DNA from: Elephas maximus indicus | Lineage: Eukaryota; Chordata; Mammalia; Proboscidea; Elephantidae | Assembly: GCF_024166365.1 (NCBI RefSeq) | Contig: NC_064834.1 | Location: 72,742,001 to 72,806,000 of the forward strand | DNA length: 64,000 bases | Direction: 5' to 3' | Part shown: one piece after another, positions 28,313-40,645 of the stretch | Layout of the letters: every line of letters begins with the position of its first letter | Numbering within the stretch: position 1 is the stretch's first letter | Position numbers and translations under genes: made by a program | Notes under the pieces: model-generated | Told to the model about the DNA's origin: nothing | What the model saw: the letters and a program-made list of their open reading frames with translations, nothing else | Databases searched by the model: none

Positions 28313-29242
28313 GGAGCCCTTGTGGTGCAATGGTTAAGCCCTGTACTGCTAACTGAAAGGTTGGCGGTTTGAACTCACCCAGCAGCTCCATGGGAGAAAG
28401 ACCTGGCAATCTGCTCTCATAAGAATTACAGCCTGTGTGGTGACCATGGTCTCGGGGAACACCTAGATCAATTGGCATAATATAGTTTATAAAGAAAATA
28501 TTCTACATTCTACTTTGGTGAGTAGCATATGGGGTCTTAAAAACCTGTGCAGTGGCCATCTAAGATACTCCACTGGTTTCACGCCTTCGGAAGCAAGGGA
28601 GAATGAAGAAAACAAAAAAATAGATACAAGGGAAAGACTAGCCCAAAGGACTAATGGACCACAACTACCATGGCCTCCACGAGTCTGAGTCCAGTACATC
28701 TAGATGGTGCCCGGCTACCACCACTGGCTGCTCTGACAGGGATCACAATACAGGGTCCCGGACAGAGCTGGAGAAAAGCGTAGAACAAAATTCTAACTCA
28801 CAAAAAAAGACCAGACTTACTGGTCTGACAGAGACTTGAGAAACCCTGAGAGAATGGCCCCTGGACACCCTATTAGCTCAGTAATGAAGTTACTTCTGAG
28901 GTTCACCTTTCAGCCAAAGATTAGGCAGGCCCATAAACCAAAACAAGACTAAAGGGGCACACCAGCCCAGGGGCAAGGACTAGAAGGCAGGGGGGACAGG
29001 AAAGCTGGTAATAGGAACTCAAAAGTCAAGACGGGAGAGCGTTGACATGTCGTGGGGTTGTTAACCAATGTCATAAAACAATATGTGTACTAACTGTTTA
29101 ATGAGAAACTAGTTCATTCTGTAAACCTTCCTCTAAAGTACAAACAAAAAAAAAAGATTACAGCCTAGAAAACCCTACGAGGCAGTTCTGCTCTGTCGCA
29201 TGGGGTCACTACAAGTCAAAAATCGACTTGATCAACAGTGTC
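28313..29242 (+). mobile_element. AfroSINE split by an L1 insertion
   Basis: The head (28313-28434) and tail (29167-29242) are separated by the L1 3' fragment 28435-29152. The SINE's own duplication agtatcatgaa / agtgtcatgaa (28300-28310 and 29237-29247, one mismatch) brackets the whole. Confidence 0.88.
28435..29152 (+). mobile_element. L1 3' end inserted into a SINE
   Basis: A poly(A)-tailed L1 3' UTR, homologous to 10320-11046. It is flanked by a near-perfect 14-bp duplication of SINE sequence, aagaattacagcct (28421-28434) and aaagattacagcct (29153-29166). Confidence 0.85.
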
Positions 29243-29448
29243 ATGAAGGCCAAAAGTAATGGGGATACAGGTTAAATGTCACCTTCCTTGTTTCAGACGA
29301 AAGTATATCTATGGTTTATAGTATTTGAGCTTTTCTGATGTGGAGTGGTTTGAAAAGGTAGATTTATATGTAGGGTGTGCTTCAAGAAAGAAGCGTTATT
29401 TCCCATAGATCTCCACGTAAGACAGCTAATCCTTAAAAGCATAGCTAA

Positions 29449-30242
<794 letters not shown>

Positions 30243-30707
30243 TAACAAGAAATCAATAAGAAGTTGTTACATGTAGGGTTATTGGCAGGTCAGATGTTTA
30301 GGAAATGAGGCTATTCTTTGCTGTGAATTAGTAAAATAGAACTAAGTAGTATTTGGAAGAAGGAAATACTTTTTCAGTTAGATGCTAAGTATGTACCTTC
30401 AAGTTGGATTATTTTTGCACATATTTTACAATTTTTACTTTTTATATATAATTTTTTTTTGTGATTTTATAAGAAACGGGCACAGGTACCCATAGTAGAA
30501 GAGGCAGTAGCTCTTACACTTTCACTAATAGTAGCATCCTGTATTTTAAGTTTAAAATGTACTTTTTGGTTACCACATTGAACTAATTAGATTGAAAGTT
30601 TTTTTTTTTTTTAAGTGTTTATTTTTGTTTTTAAATGCTATATATGCCTGTTACAGAACATTTGGAAAATACAGAAAAAGATGATTTATAAAGCACCTAT
30701 AATCACA

Positions 30708-33700
30708 GTTTGTCAGTTTGTCTTACTGTGGGGTCTTGTGTGATGCTGGAAGCTATGCCCCCGGTATTCAGATACCAGCAGGGTCACCCATAGAAGACAG
30801 GTTTCAGCTGAGCTTCCAGACTAAGACAGACTAGGAAGAAGGACCTGGCAGTCTACTTCTGAAAGGCAGTAACCAGTGAAAACCTTATAAATAGCAGTGG
30901 AACATTGTCCGATATAGTGCTGGAAGATGAACCCCCCAGGTTGGAAGGCACTCAAAAGACGACTGGGGAAGAGCTGCCTCCTCAAAGTAGAGTTGACCTT
31001 AATGACATGGATGTAGTAGAGCTTTCAGGACCTTCATTTGCTGATGTGGCATGACTCAAAATGAGAAAAAACAGCTGCAGACATTCATTAATAATCAAAA
31101 CCTGGAATGTATGAAGTATGAATCTAGGAAAATTGGAAATCATTAAAAATGAAATGGAACACATAAACATCGATATCCTAGGCATTAGTGAGCTGAAACG
31201 GATTGGTATTGGCCATTTTGAATCGGACAATCATATAGTCTACTATGCTGGGAATGACAACTTGAAGAGGAATGTTCATCAAAAAGAACATTTCAAGATC
31301 TATCCTGAAGTACAGTGCTGTCAGTGATAGGATAATATCCATACGCCTGCGAGGAAGACCAGTTAATACAACTATTCTTCAAATTTATGCATCAAACACT
31401 AAGGCTAAAGATGAAGAAATAGAAGAATTTTATCAGCTGCTGCAGTCTGAAATTGATTGAACATGCAAAAATCAGGATGCATTGATAATTACTGGTGATT
31501 GGAATGCAAAAGTTGGAAACAAAGAAGAAGGATCGGTAGTTGGAAAATATGGCCTTGGTGATAGAAACAATGCTGGAGATCGAATGATAGAATTTTGCAA
31601 GACCAACTCGCCAACATAAGCGGCGACTCCACACATGGACCGCGCCAGATGGAACACACAGGAATCAAATTGACTATATCTGTGGAAAGAGATGATTGAA
31701 AAGCTCAATATCATCAGTCAGAACAAGGCCAGGGGTCGCCTGTGGAACAGACCATCAGTTGCTCATATGCAAGTTCCAGCTGAAACTGAAGAAAATCAGA
31801 GCAAGTCCACAAGAGCCAAATTATGACCTTGAGTATATCCCACCTGAATTTAGAGGCCATTTCAAGAATAGATTTGACGCATTGAATACTAGTGACCGAG
31901 GACCAGATGAGTTGTGGAATGACATCAGGGACACCATACATGAAGAAAGCAAGAGGCCATTGAAAAGACAAGAAAGAAAGAAAAGACCAAAATGGATGTC
32001 AGAGGAGACCCAAACTTGCTCTCTAACGTCGAGCAGCTAAAGCAAAAGGAAGAAATGATAAAGTAAAAGGACTGAACAGGAGATTTCAAAGGCTAACTCA
32101 AGAAGACAAGGTAAAATATTAATAATGACATGTGCAAAGAGCTGGAGACAGAAAACCAAAAAAGAGGAACACACTTGGCGTTTCTCAAGCTGAAAGAACT
32201 GAAGAAAAAATTCAGGACTTGAGTTGCAATAGTGAAGGATTCTATGGGGAAAATATCAAATGACGCAGGAACCATCAAAAGAAGATGGAAGGGATACTCA
32301 GAGTCATCATACTAAAAAGAATTGGTTGAGGTTTGACCATTTTAAGAGGTGGCATTTTTTTTTATATGATCAGGAACCGATGGTACTGAAAGAAGAAGTC
32401 CAAGCTGCTCTGAAGGCATTGGCGGTAAACAAGGCTCCAGGAATTGATGGACTATCAATTGAGATGTTTCAACAAACTGATGGAGTGCTAGAGGTGCCTG
32501 CTGGTCTATGCCAAGAAATATGGAAGCCAGCTTCCTGGCCAACTGACTGGAAGAGATCCATATTTCTGCCTATTCCCAAGAAAGGTGATCCAACCAAATG
32601 TGGAAATTATAGAACAATATCATTAATATCACACAGAAGCAAAATTTTGCTGAAGATCATTCAAAAACAGCTGCAGCAGTATATCGACAGGAAACTCAGA
32701 AATTCAGGCTGGTTTCGGAAGAGGACATGGAACCAGGGATATCATTGCTGATGTCAGGTGGATTCTGGCTGAAAGCAGAGAATAACAGAAGGATGTTTAC
32801 CTGTGTTCTCTTGACTATGCAAAGGCATTTGGCTGTGTGGATCATAACAAATTATAGATAACACTGAGAAGAATGGGAATCCCAGAACGCTTAATTATGC
32901 ACATGAGGAACCTCTACGTAGACCAAGAGGAAGTTGTTGGGACAGAACAAGGGGATACTGATTGGTTTAATGTCAGGAAAGGTGTGTGTCAGGGTTGTAT
33001 CCTTTCACCATACCTATTTAATCTGTATGCTGAGCAAATAATCCGAGAACCTGGACTATATAAAGAAGAACGGGGCATCAGGATTGGAGGAAGACTCATT
33101 AACAACCTGCGTTATGCAGATGACACAACCTTGCCTGCTGAAAGTGAAGAGGACTTGAAGCACTTGCTAATGAAGATCAAAGACCACAGCCTTCAGTATG
33201 GATTACACCTCAACATAAAGAAAACAAAAGTCCTCACAACTGGACCAATGAGCAACATCATGATAAATGGAGAAAAGATTGAAGTTGTCAAGGATTTCAT
33301 TTTACTTGGATCCACGATCAGCAGCCATGGAAGCAGCAGCCAAGAAATCAAAAGATGCATTGCACTGGGTAAACCTGCTGCAAAGGACCTGTTCAAAGTG
33401 TTGAAGAGCAAAGGGTGTCACCCTGAAGACTAAGGTGCGCCTGACCCAAGCCATGGTATTTTCAGTCGCATCATATGCACGTGAAAGCTGGACAATGAAT
33501 AAGGAAGGCCGAAGAAGAATTGACGCCTTTGAATTGTGGTGTTGGTGAAGAATGTTGAATATACCATGGACTGCCAAAAGGATGAACAAATCTGTCTTGG
33601 AAGAAGTACAACCAGAATGCTCCTTAGAAGCAAGGATGGCGAGACTGCGTCTTACATACTTTGGACACGTTGTCAGGCGGGATCAGTCCCTGGAGGAGGA

Positions 33701-33896
33701 AATCATGCTTGCAGAGTACAGGGTCAGCGGAAAAGAGGAAGACCCTCAATGAGGTGGATTGACACAGTGGCTGCAACAGTGAGCTCAAGCATAACAACGA
33801 CTGTAAGGATGGCGCAGGACTGGGCAGTGTTTCGGTCTGTTGTGCATAGGGTTGCTATGAGTCGGAACCAACTCGATAGCGCCTAACAACAACAAC
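30708..33896 (+). mobile_element. Near-complete RTE/BovB-type LINE
   Basis: This 3.2-kb element is flanked by a perfect 9-bp duplication ataatcaca (30699-30707 and 33897-33905). In order it has a 5' region, an endonuclease region (about 31085-31700; peptides DILGISELKRIGIGHFESDN, TGDWNAKVGN), and a reverse-transcriptase region (about 32380-33330; VNKAPGIDG, CQGCILSPYLFNLYAEQI, YADD at 33113-33124). It ends in the RTE tail gcctaacaacaacat. Stops and frameshifts break the frame in at least five places, so it is dead. RTE elements encode the machinery that can also mobilise SINEs sharing their tail, as AfroSINE does here. Confidence 0.93.
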
Positions 33897-33905
33897 ATAA
33901 TCACA

Positions 33906-34300
33906 CATGCAGGCAACCGCTCTTACTTTTTTTTACTGCTTTTGTTAAAGCATATCTGATTATAACAGGTGGGGTCATGCTAAGCATACTGTTACATGTT
34001 TCATATACTCTGGTCATTTTTCCCATGTCATTAAAAGTTCTCTGAATACCTTTTAGGACTGCATCATAGTTCATTGTATGCACGTTCCACAGTTAAACTG
34101 TTTCTCCATTACTCTGTTACTGAACATTCACGTACACTGTTTTCAGATATTTACTGCGATAAATAATGTGGTGATAAATTTGTCTTTGTACATAAATTTG
34201 TCTGAATTTCTTATTTCTTTAGGACAAATTTCTGGATAGAGAGGAACCTTTTTAAATTTCTCTGTTTCACCAAATTGCTTTCTAGAATTGTGCTCCTATT
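33906..34300 (-). repeat. Old interspersed repeat hosting the RTE
   Basis: The sequence continues that of 30600-30707 across the RTE insertion and resembles antisense old LINE text (ctgcatcatagttcattgtatg...gttactgaacattc). Family uncertain. Confidence 0.35.
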
Positions 34301-34996
34301 AACAATGAATGAAAGTATGCTCTGCCTTTGCCTGCATTGTTTTTCTTGTTAAAAAGCCTTTGTTAATATCATTGGTGAAAAGATACGAACTTGTGTCTTT
34401 AAAATTTTTGAACATCTGGAGTCAAGAATTTAGAAGTGGCAATATGCCTGCACCTGTCTTAGGGCCTTGTCTAATTGGATTAATGTTAAAGTGAGGTTTT
34501 AAATTCACCTTGGAAGCCAGGTCCTGTCAAAGGAATATAATATTTCAGAATATGAATACCAATCCTTTTAGGATTCAGGGTGCTACTAGAAATTATTTCT
34601 AGAAAAATAAGATAGAAAATGATGTCAAAATGTTTTTGTAATTACACCATTACATAAATATTCTTTAGCAGATTTAGACAGTAGAGCAGTGGGGTGAAAT
34701 GAGGAGACCTTCCTTGGACTTCTCCTTCCTTGTTTTCTCTCTCAGAGTATTCATTATTGACACTTTCTGATGTGTCTGATACTAAAACATTAAGTGGCCA
34801 GCCTATATCTCTGTGTGATAACTTACCTAGCAGGACCTGGTTTTCAGAAGTGATTTCTAAAAATTTTGGAAACCATTGCCTTAGAATGGTTGTATTGGTA
34901 ACACTGTGAGTTACCAAAATAATTACATTGGGTTTATAAATGTAGACACTGACTTTGAGGAAAAACTGACCAGCTGAGCCCTTTTTTTTCCTTTAG

Positions 34997-35221
<225 letters not shown>

Positions 35222-35344
35222 TAATGCATTTCTAATTTAATGCTTCCTTTTAGTGTTCTGTATCCATAACTTTCTGTGCATTGTATTGTCTTAAATGCAC
35301 AAGCAAGGCAACTAAAGAATGAATGTTTCCTTGCTTTGTTTTAG

Positions 35345-35401
35345 GGACTCTTACCAGTCAGTAGGTTTAGGTTTAATATAACTCGACAGACTCTTAGTGT
35401 G
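35345..35401 (+). CDS. PLEKHA1: Candidate PLEKHA1 cassette exon (19 codons)
   Basis: A 57-nt open stretch is bounded by an acceptor with a good pyrimidine tract (ttgctttgttttag) and a gtatgt donor. Its length is a multiple of three and both ends fit phase 0, so inclusion between the exons at 34997 and 37828, or before 36520, would keep the frame. It would add GLLPVSRFRFNITRQTLSV. If the donor were skipped, the frame reads on for about 11 codons to a stop. I do not recall whether this exon is annotated in any species. The splice signals and phase are seen; use as an exon is inference. Confidence 0.5.
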
Positions 35402-35788
35402 GTATGTGGCCTGATTGTGTCAAGCACCTGTACCTAAAGCATTACACAGGTTGTGAATACCTTGACTTCCTCTTCCCTTCTTCGCATTTCAAGGAAGTTT
35501 GTTTTGGGAGGGGGGTAGAGGGCTTAATAGTGGGGTCAGCGCATTGAACAGCTGGATTCTTAAGTGTACTTTAGTGCTCTGAGTCAGTATTTTCCATTTC
35601 AGGTTTTAAATATCAGTTTTTTAGTAGGGTAATTTAAAAGTCGGCCTCTCTTCACTGCCGCAGTTATTTTTGTGCTAGCATGATAATAAAATTGAAACAA
35701 CCATTCTACTCAGAAATGGTAAGAAAAATATTTTTTATTTACGGTGTTCAAGTACATCATAGGAATAAGGTTTTGCCTTGGAGTACTT

Positions 35789-35955
35789 GGAAACCCTCGT
35801 GGCGTAGTGGTTAAGTGCTACGGCTGCTAACTAAAAGGTTGGCAGTTTGAACCCACCAGGTGCTCCCTGGAAACTCTGTGGGGCAGTTCTACTCTGTCCT
35901 ATAGGGTCGCTATGAGTTGGAATCAACTCAGTGGCAATGGGTTTGGTTTTCAGTT
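35789..35955 (+). mobile_element. AfroSINE
   Basis: A sense copy with a perfect 11-bp duplication ttggagtactt (35778-35788 and 35956-35966). It lies between the two candidate alternative PLEKHA1 exons. Confidence 0.92.
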
Positions 35956-36519
35956 TTGGAGTACTTCGGTCACTGGTCTCTGATCTGAAAATATGAGTTC
36001 TAGTGGAGAATGAAGACTTTTGAGGTTGCTTAAAATACAGCACTTTTGTCTGCAGAATGCTGACTAGTATGTAGCATGATGTTATTATCTAAATTTATTA
36101 TAAATGCTAGATATTCTGTACTTTTGACATTTTTCCTGGTAGTAATGTTGTATAAATACTAGCTTTTAATCGTTTTCTGATAATGATACCCACCGATCAG
36201 TAAATAGAAATCCATTTTTCTCATTTCGTAATTGTTTCAGTCATTCTCCTATTCTTTTCAGAATATCTAAGTCTCTTTCCTAGGTGTTAATTTTGTAACT
36301 GCCTGTGTTTCTTGTGACCTTTTCAGCAGTCAAGTATGAGACTCTCTGCAAAAACAATGTCTTTTGGGAAGAGGAAAAGCTGGAGAAGGGCGTTGGCGTT
36401 TTGTGCTTTGTGGTGGGGGCAGATTGGGCTACCGAGCTCTGACTGTCAGCAAACTTTCTCTTTTCCTCCCTCTCCCCAGTATAGGTAAACTCTAATCTTA
36501 GCTTTGCACTGTGTTCCAG

Positions 36520-36627
36520 ATGCGGCAGGCCAGAAGGCTGTCGAACCCTTGTATTCAGAGGTATACCTCCAGAGCTGGTGACTGCAGCACGGGTGTGGGC
36601 GCGCACGCAAACGCGCCTTCTTACTAG
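36520..36627 (+). CDS. PLEKHA1: Candidate alternative last exon of PLEKHA1
   Basis: After an acceptor gtgttccag, a phase-0 frame reads MRQARRLSNPCIQRYTSRAG, then a 15-residue tail ending NAPSY, then TAG at 36625. It can be spliced directly from the exon at 34997. From memory, some annotated TAPP1 isoforms end with a very similar MRQARRLSNPCIQRYTSRAGE-type tail, which supports a real exon; this needs a database check. An AATAAA at 36774-36779, about 150 bp after the stop, could serve as its poly(A) signal. A protein made this way keeps both PH domains but lacks the long Ser-rich tail and the Ser-Asp-Val PDZ ligand encoded by the canonical last exon. Confidence 0.65.
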   Translation: MRQARRLSNPCIQRYTSRAGDCSTGVGAHANAPSY

Positions 36628-36773
36628 AGGGCCCGGACTTACTCACTACTCACAACTGACCATGCCAAGTTGAGTTAACCAGACTGCCTTTTGCAGTTAT
36701 CATAACTGACTTTGTCAACACTAACTCAGTCTTTTTCGCTACGGTCATCAGGTTGGATATGTGTATTAAAAAA

Positions 36774-36779
36774 AATAAA
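36774..36779 (+). promoter_or_regulatory. Candidate poly(A) signal for the alternative last exon
   Basis: An AATAAA within an A-rich run lies about 150 bp after the TAG of the candidate alternative last exon (36520-36627). Its use would give a short PLEKHA1 transcript ending inside the last intron. Confidence 0.35.
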
Positions 36780-37791
36780 TAAGGAAAACTAAAACTTTAC
36801 AAATTGAAAGTCATTAAGCCACAGTTTCAATTTCTGTGTTTTAGGTGTTTTGAAGTTTTTTATATACAACCTTGAAATGCACTTTCGTTCTAGTAATACA
36901 TGCAAACTCATGCGTGCATGTGCATAGGATAAGCGGTGCATTGCTATGGTTGGCGTGGCGTTTTAAATCTCAGGTGAAATCCAGACGTCTAATGGGAACC
37001 AACAAAGTTTTGGTAAATTGCAGCATTTAGTATTCAAAGCGCCCAGTATCATAAATGAACACCATGTACTAGAACTCTATGGCAGTGCATTTAGAATGGT
37101 CATATTTAAGGATACCTTCAGATTTGTTCTAGTTAGAAGCATATTGAAATTGATACTCTCAACTAATAAGCCTTTACCACAGTTTTTAAAAATGATTAAC
37201 TATGTACCTTTAAAATCTTGTACCATATGAGTGCATGACATATTCAAAATTAAATAAATCAAAAAGTAAAAAGATTATGCTGTTATTGGTTACAGTGAAA
37301 TTCAGGGAAGCAAGAACTTCTAAGTTTGTCAGGCTACCAGACAAAAGAATATTTTTGAAAAATGTCGATTCCTACATAGTAAGGCAACAACATCATTTTT
37401 ACATTCTACATTTTTTTTCTAAAAATACTAAAATATGTGAGATAATGCCTAGTATCGATTGAGAATATATGCTTACATAAAATAACCAAACTGGTAGGCT
37501 TCCTCTTCAGCGCAGTTCAGTTGCCATTGGAACACTATTCCAGTTTAGGTTGGTTGAGTCTTCAAAGCGTCACAAACTGTCAAATTCGGCTTTGGTGACA
37601 GAACTGCTTTCTTACTGGAAATGGTTGTTGGCTGTCATTGCTTTAAGCTCACCCCTAAAGCTGCATCGCTTTGGGAAAGAACTTGCTTCTTTCTGCTACC
37701 ACAGCTCATGCTTTCGCTTTGTGTGCGTGTGTCTTGTTGTTTGTTTTTCAGAGAATAAAGTCTCACACTGAATTACTAACCTTGTCGTTAA

Positions 37792-38142
<351 letters not shown>

Positions 38143-39483
38143 AGATGGAAGCTTACGGAGCCCGACTGCCTCCTCCGTCCGTCCCTTTGTTTCCTTTCAT
38201 GAGGCTTCTCGCCAAAGATGATAAAGGGCGAAATGGTTTTTAATGTATGTGTTATACTGCCTCTGAGAGCACTCTTTATAAGCTGGTAAGCGAAGAATCT
38301 AGGGAGTGGCCAAACTGAGTGTAATTTAAGAAAAAGAAAAAAACCGAAGTGACTCAGTACCAGCTGTCCAAAGCTTTGTGTATTCTCATTTGGGTGATAA
38401 AAATGTGTGTGCGTGGTATTTTTTCCTAGTGAATTTGACAGTTTAAATGTTTAACAACTTAAAACATTAAAAATGCTTATTAATTATTTTGGTCGTTTTA
38501 AAAATGCTACGCTGACTTCCTTTTAAATGTTCGATATTTACACATTCTTACTGATGAATGGTATTGAGTGGAATATTGCCAGACAAAGATATCCAGAGTC
38601 ACAGTGTCTGTGGTGCTGTAAGGTTTATGCTACAATGTGGACTATTTTGAAAATTGCAACCATTGTTGATGCCCTGGATGGATGTCAAGGTGAGTGGTCA
38701 GTTTTGCACAGAGGATGTTATTGGACCATCGGTTGGGGCTGTGGGTCATATTGGGGACCCATAGTGGGTCAAAAGGGGAAAGCTAGAATTCAAACAAGTA
38801 TGTCTGGGATGTTTATTTGAAGACCCGTAATCAGGATTGCGGCAGTCAGTGCTTTATGTAACGAAAACTGTCACTTGGTCTGAAATGGTTGGGAGATCTG
38901 ATTTTCTTAGCAAAGTTTTGTAACTAGTGCTTGTTTCTGTATTTGGATCAGTGAAAGACCTCAAGTTGATACTGAAAGACCTAACTGATAACCACCCTGA
39001 GTCATGTAATCATGGGCTGAGTTTTGTTACTAATAACCTATATTCAAGTGCCCGTGTTCTCATCTCATTTAGGAATGTTTTGACACTGCTGTGCTCATAA
39101 GTCCTACACGATGGGTTTTGAACATTGGGGTAAAATTAACTTTTAGTAACGGTTTAGTGTGTTACATCAGATAGCATTTTATGTTAGAGATAGCAGATGC
39201 TGGCATTCTTCTACCTGTGCAATATGTATGTTTTAAAAAAAACAAATCTGCGTGCACATTTAATGGTGGCGATGTCATAAATACAAGCACCTCTCTAAAG
39301 GATCCTCGGTTTCAGGTGTTGAGTAATAGAGCAGTTTGAGCAAGTACCGTTTTTGCGGCTCAGTCTTAAACATTTGCTTTAAGAAGACTGTCTTGAATTT
39401 CATGTGCTGCTATTTTTATGATATTTTGCCATTTTTATAATACTGTTCTGTTTTGGATTTGTCCATATCACCATTTCTCCTTT

Positions 39484-39677
39484 TTCTAAGTTGACTTCTT
39501 GTTGGGGGGAGAGAGAAATTTCCTACTACAGTGGTGGGGTCCAGAGGTTTTAATATCTGTCATACCAGAATTACCTAGCAGCCGTTGAGAAATTCAAATG
39601 CATGAAGTGTGCACCGCCCAACTTTCTTATTCATAAGCTGATATCTTTCAAAGTTATATTTAGATTTTTCCCCTTTT
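39484..39677 (+). repeat. Duplicated block, copy 1 (in PLEKHA1 3' UTR)
   Basis: It matches 40452-40645 without gaps at about 92% by eye (ttctaagttgacttcttgtt...). The copies are 968 bp apart. The internal text faintly resembles MER5-type DNA transposon sequence, so an old repeat is possible. Confidence 0.8.
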
Positions 39678-39849
39678 GTAGCTACACCTGAAATAAATAG
39701 AATCCAAAGATTCTAAATAGTTATCACTTTTGCCGACACCTCTGTAATGCCCTTTTGAAAGACCTTTCAGGAACACATCTAAGCAATCTTGTGTAGACAC
39801 TTCGCAATATTCAAGAGTCAAATGCCATTCTCTCTGGTACAGCTTTCCC

Positions 39850-39955
39850 ACTGCATGTTCATTTGGCATATTTTGGTATTGGTAATTTGATATATTTCAT
39901 GGCAGCAGAATATTAGCTCTATTTTGAGACTTTTTATAGAAATACCCTTATAGTC
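39850..39955 (+). repeat. Second duplicated block, copy 1
   Basis: It matches 43121-43220 (tttggta-tgg-a-tttgatatatttca, gcagcagag...gttagctctattttg). It ends where the downstream copy meets an RTE insertion. Confidence 0.75.
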
Positions 39956-40247
39956 AGCAGCATAGGAAAATATCCTTGTGATTGTCAGGGTCTCCTAATA
40001 TTTATCTCAATACTTTTATCATTCTATGAAAATTATTTAATTATTTTAAAACTTATACATTCTTGTAAATATGTCACATCTCAGTTGTCCAAAAAATTAC
40101 TTTGAATACCTTAATAATTGCTGCATTTGTTTGTCTGTACATAACATGTCTTCTTTCAGGATGGGAATCCCAAGTGTCCTCCCAGTGTATACTTTTGTAT
40201 CTGTGATCTTTATATGTCAGACTGGTTGAACACTGTAATGACTGGAG

Positions 40248-40253
40248 AATAAA
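40248..40253 (+). promoter_or_regulatory. Candidate poly(A) signal of PLEKHA1
   Basis: A perfect AATAAA lies about 2.1 kb after the stop codon, with T-rich and GGTTTGG-type sequence 25-50 bp downstream. It is the best candidate for the main 3' end; 3'-end sequencing would settle it. Confidence 0.5.
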
Positions 40254-40451
40254 CTGGTCAGAATTCATCTCACATATTTCTCATTTGGTTTGGAACAAGT
40301 AAATAGAACTAGTGCAGAATGTGTTTAGTTAGTTGACTTGAATTTACAGGTATAAGGAGAGACGAGTTATTTGGTGATCTTAGAATAAGAAGCTTCACAT
40401 GTGTGGATTCTTAGGCACAGCATTATGTAAAAGTATACAAGGAAAGGTGAA

Positions 40452-40645
40452 TTCTAAGTTGACTTCTTGTTGGGGGAAGAGAGAAATTTCCTGCTACAGT
40501 GGTGAGGTCCAGAGGTTTTAAAATCTGTCATACCAGAATTACCTAGCAGCTGTTGAGAAATTCAAATGCATGAAGTGTGTACTCCCCAACTTTCTTATTC
40601 ATAAGCCAGTATCTTTTAAAGTTACATTTAGATTTTTCCTCTTAT
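40452..40645 (+). repeat. Duplicated block, copy 2 (downstream of PLEKHA1)
   Basis: Gapless match to 39484-39677 with about 15 substitutions. It lies just beyond the proposed poly(A) site. Confidence 0.8.

Larger units (their letters stand above)
38143..40270 (+). other. PLEKHA1: PLEKHA1 3' untranslated region (proposed)
   Basis: This AT-rich non-coding stretch follows the stop codon. An AATAAA at 40248-40253, followed by T- and GT-rich sequence, is a reasonable 3' end and gives a 3' UTR of about 2.1 kb. Other A-rich hexamers occur upstream (an AATAAA near 39692). It includes two blocks (39484-39677 and 39850-39955) that have second copies downstream of the gene. Confidence 0.6.

Noticed and set aside
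31118-33433. Host genes for endonuclease or reverse transcriptase
   Set aside because: They belong to the RTE LINE, are broken by stops and are flanked by a target-site duplication.
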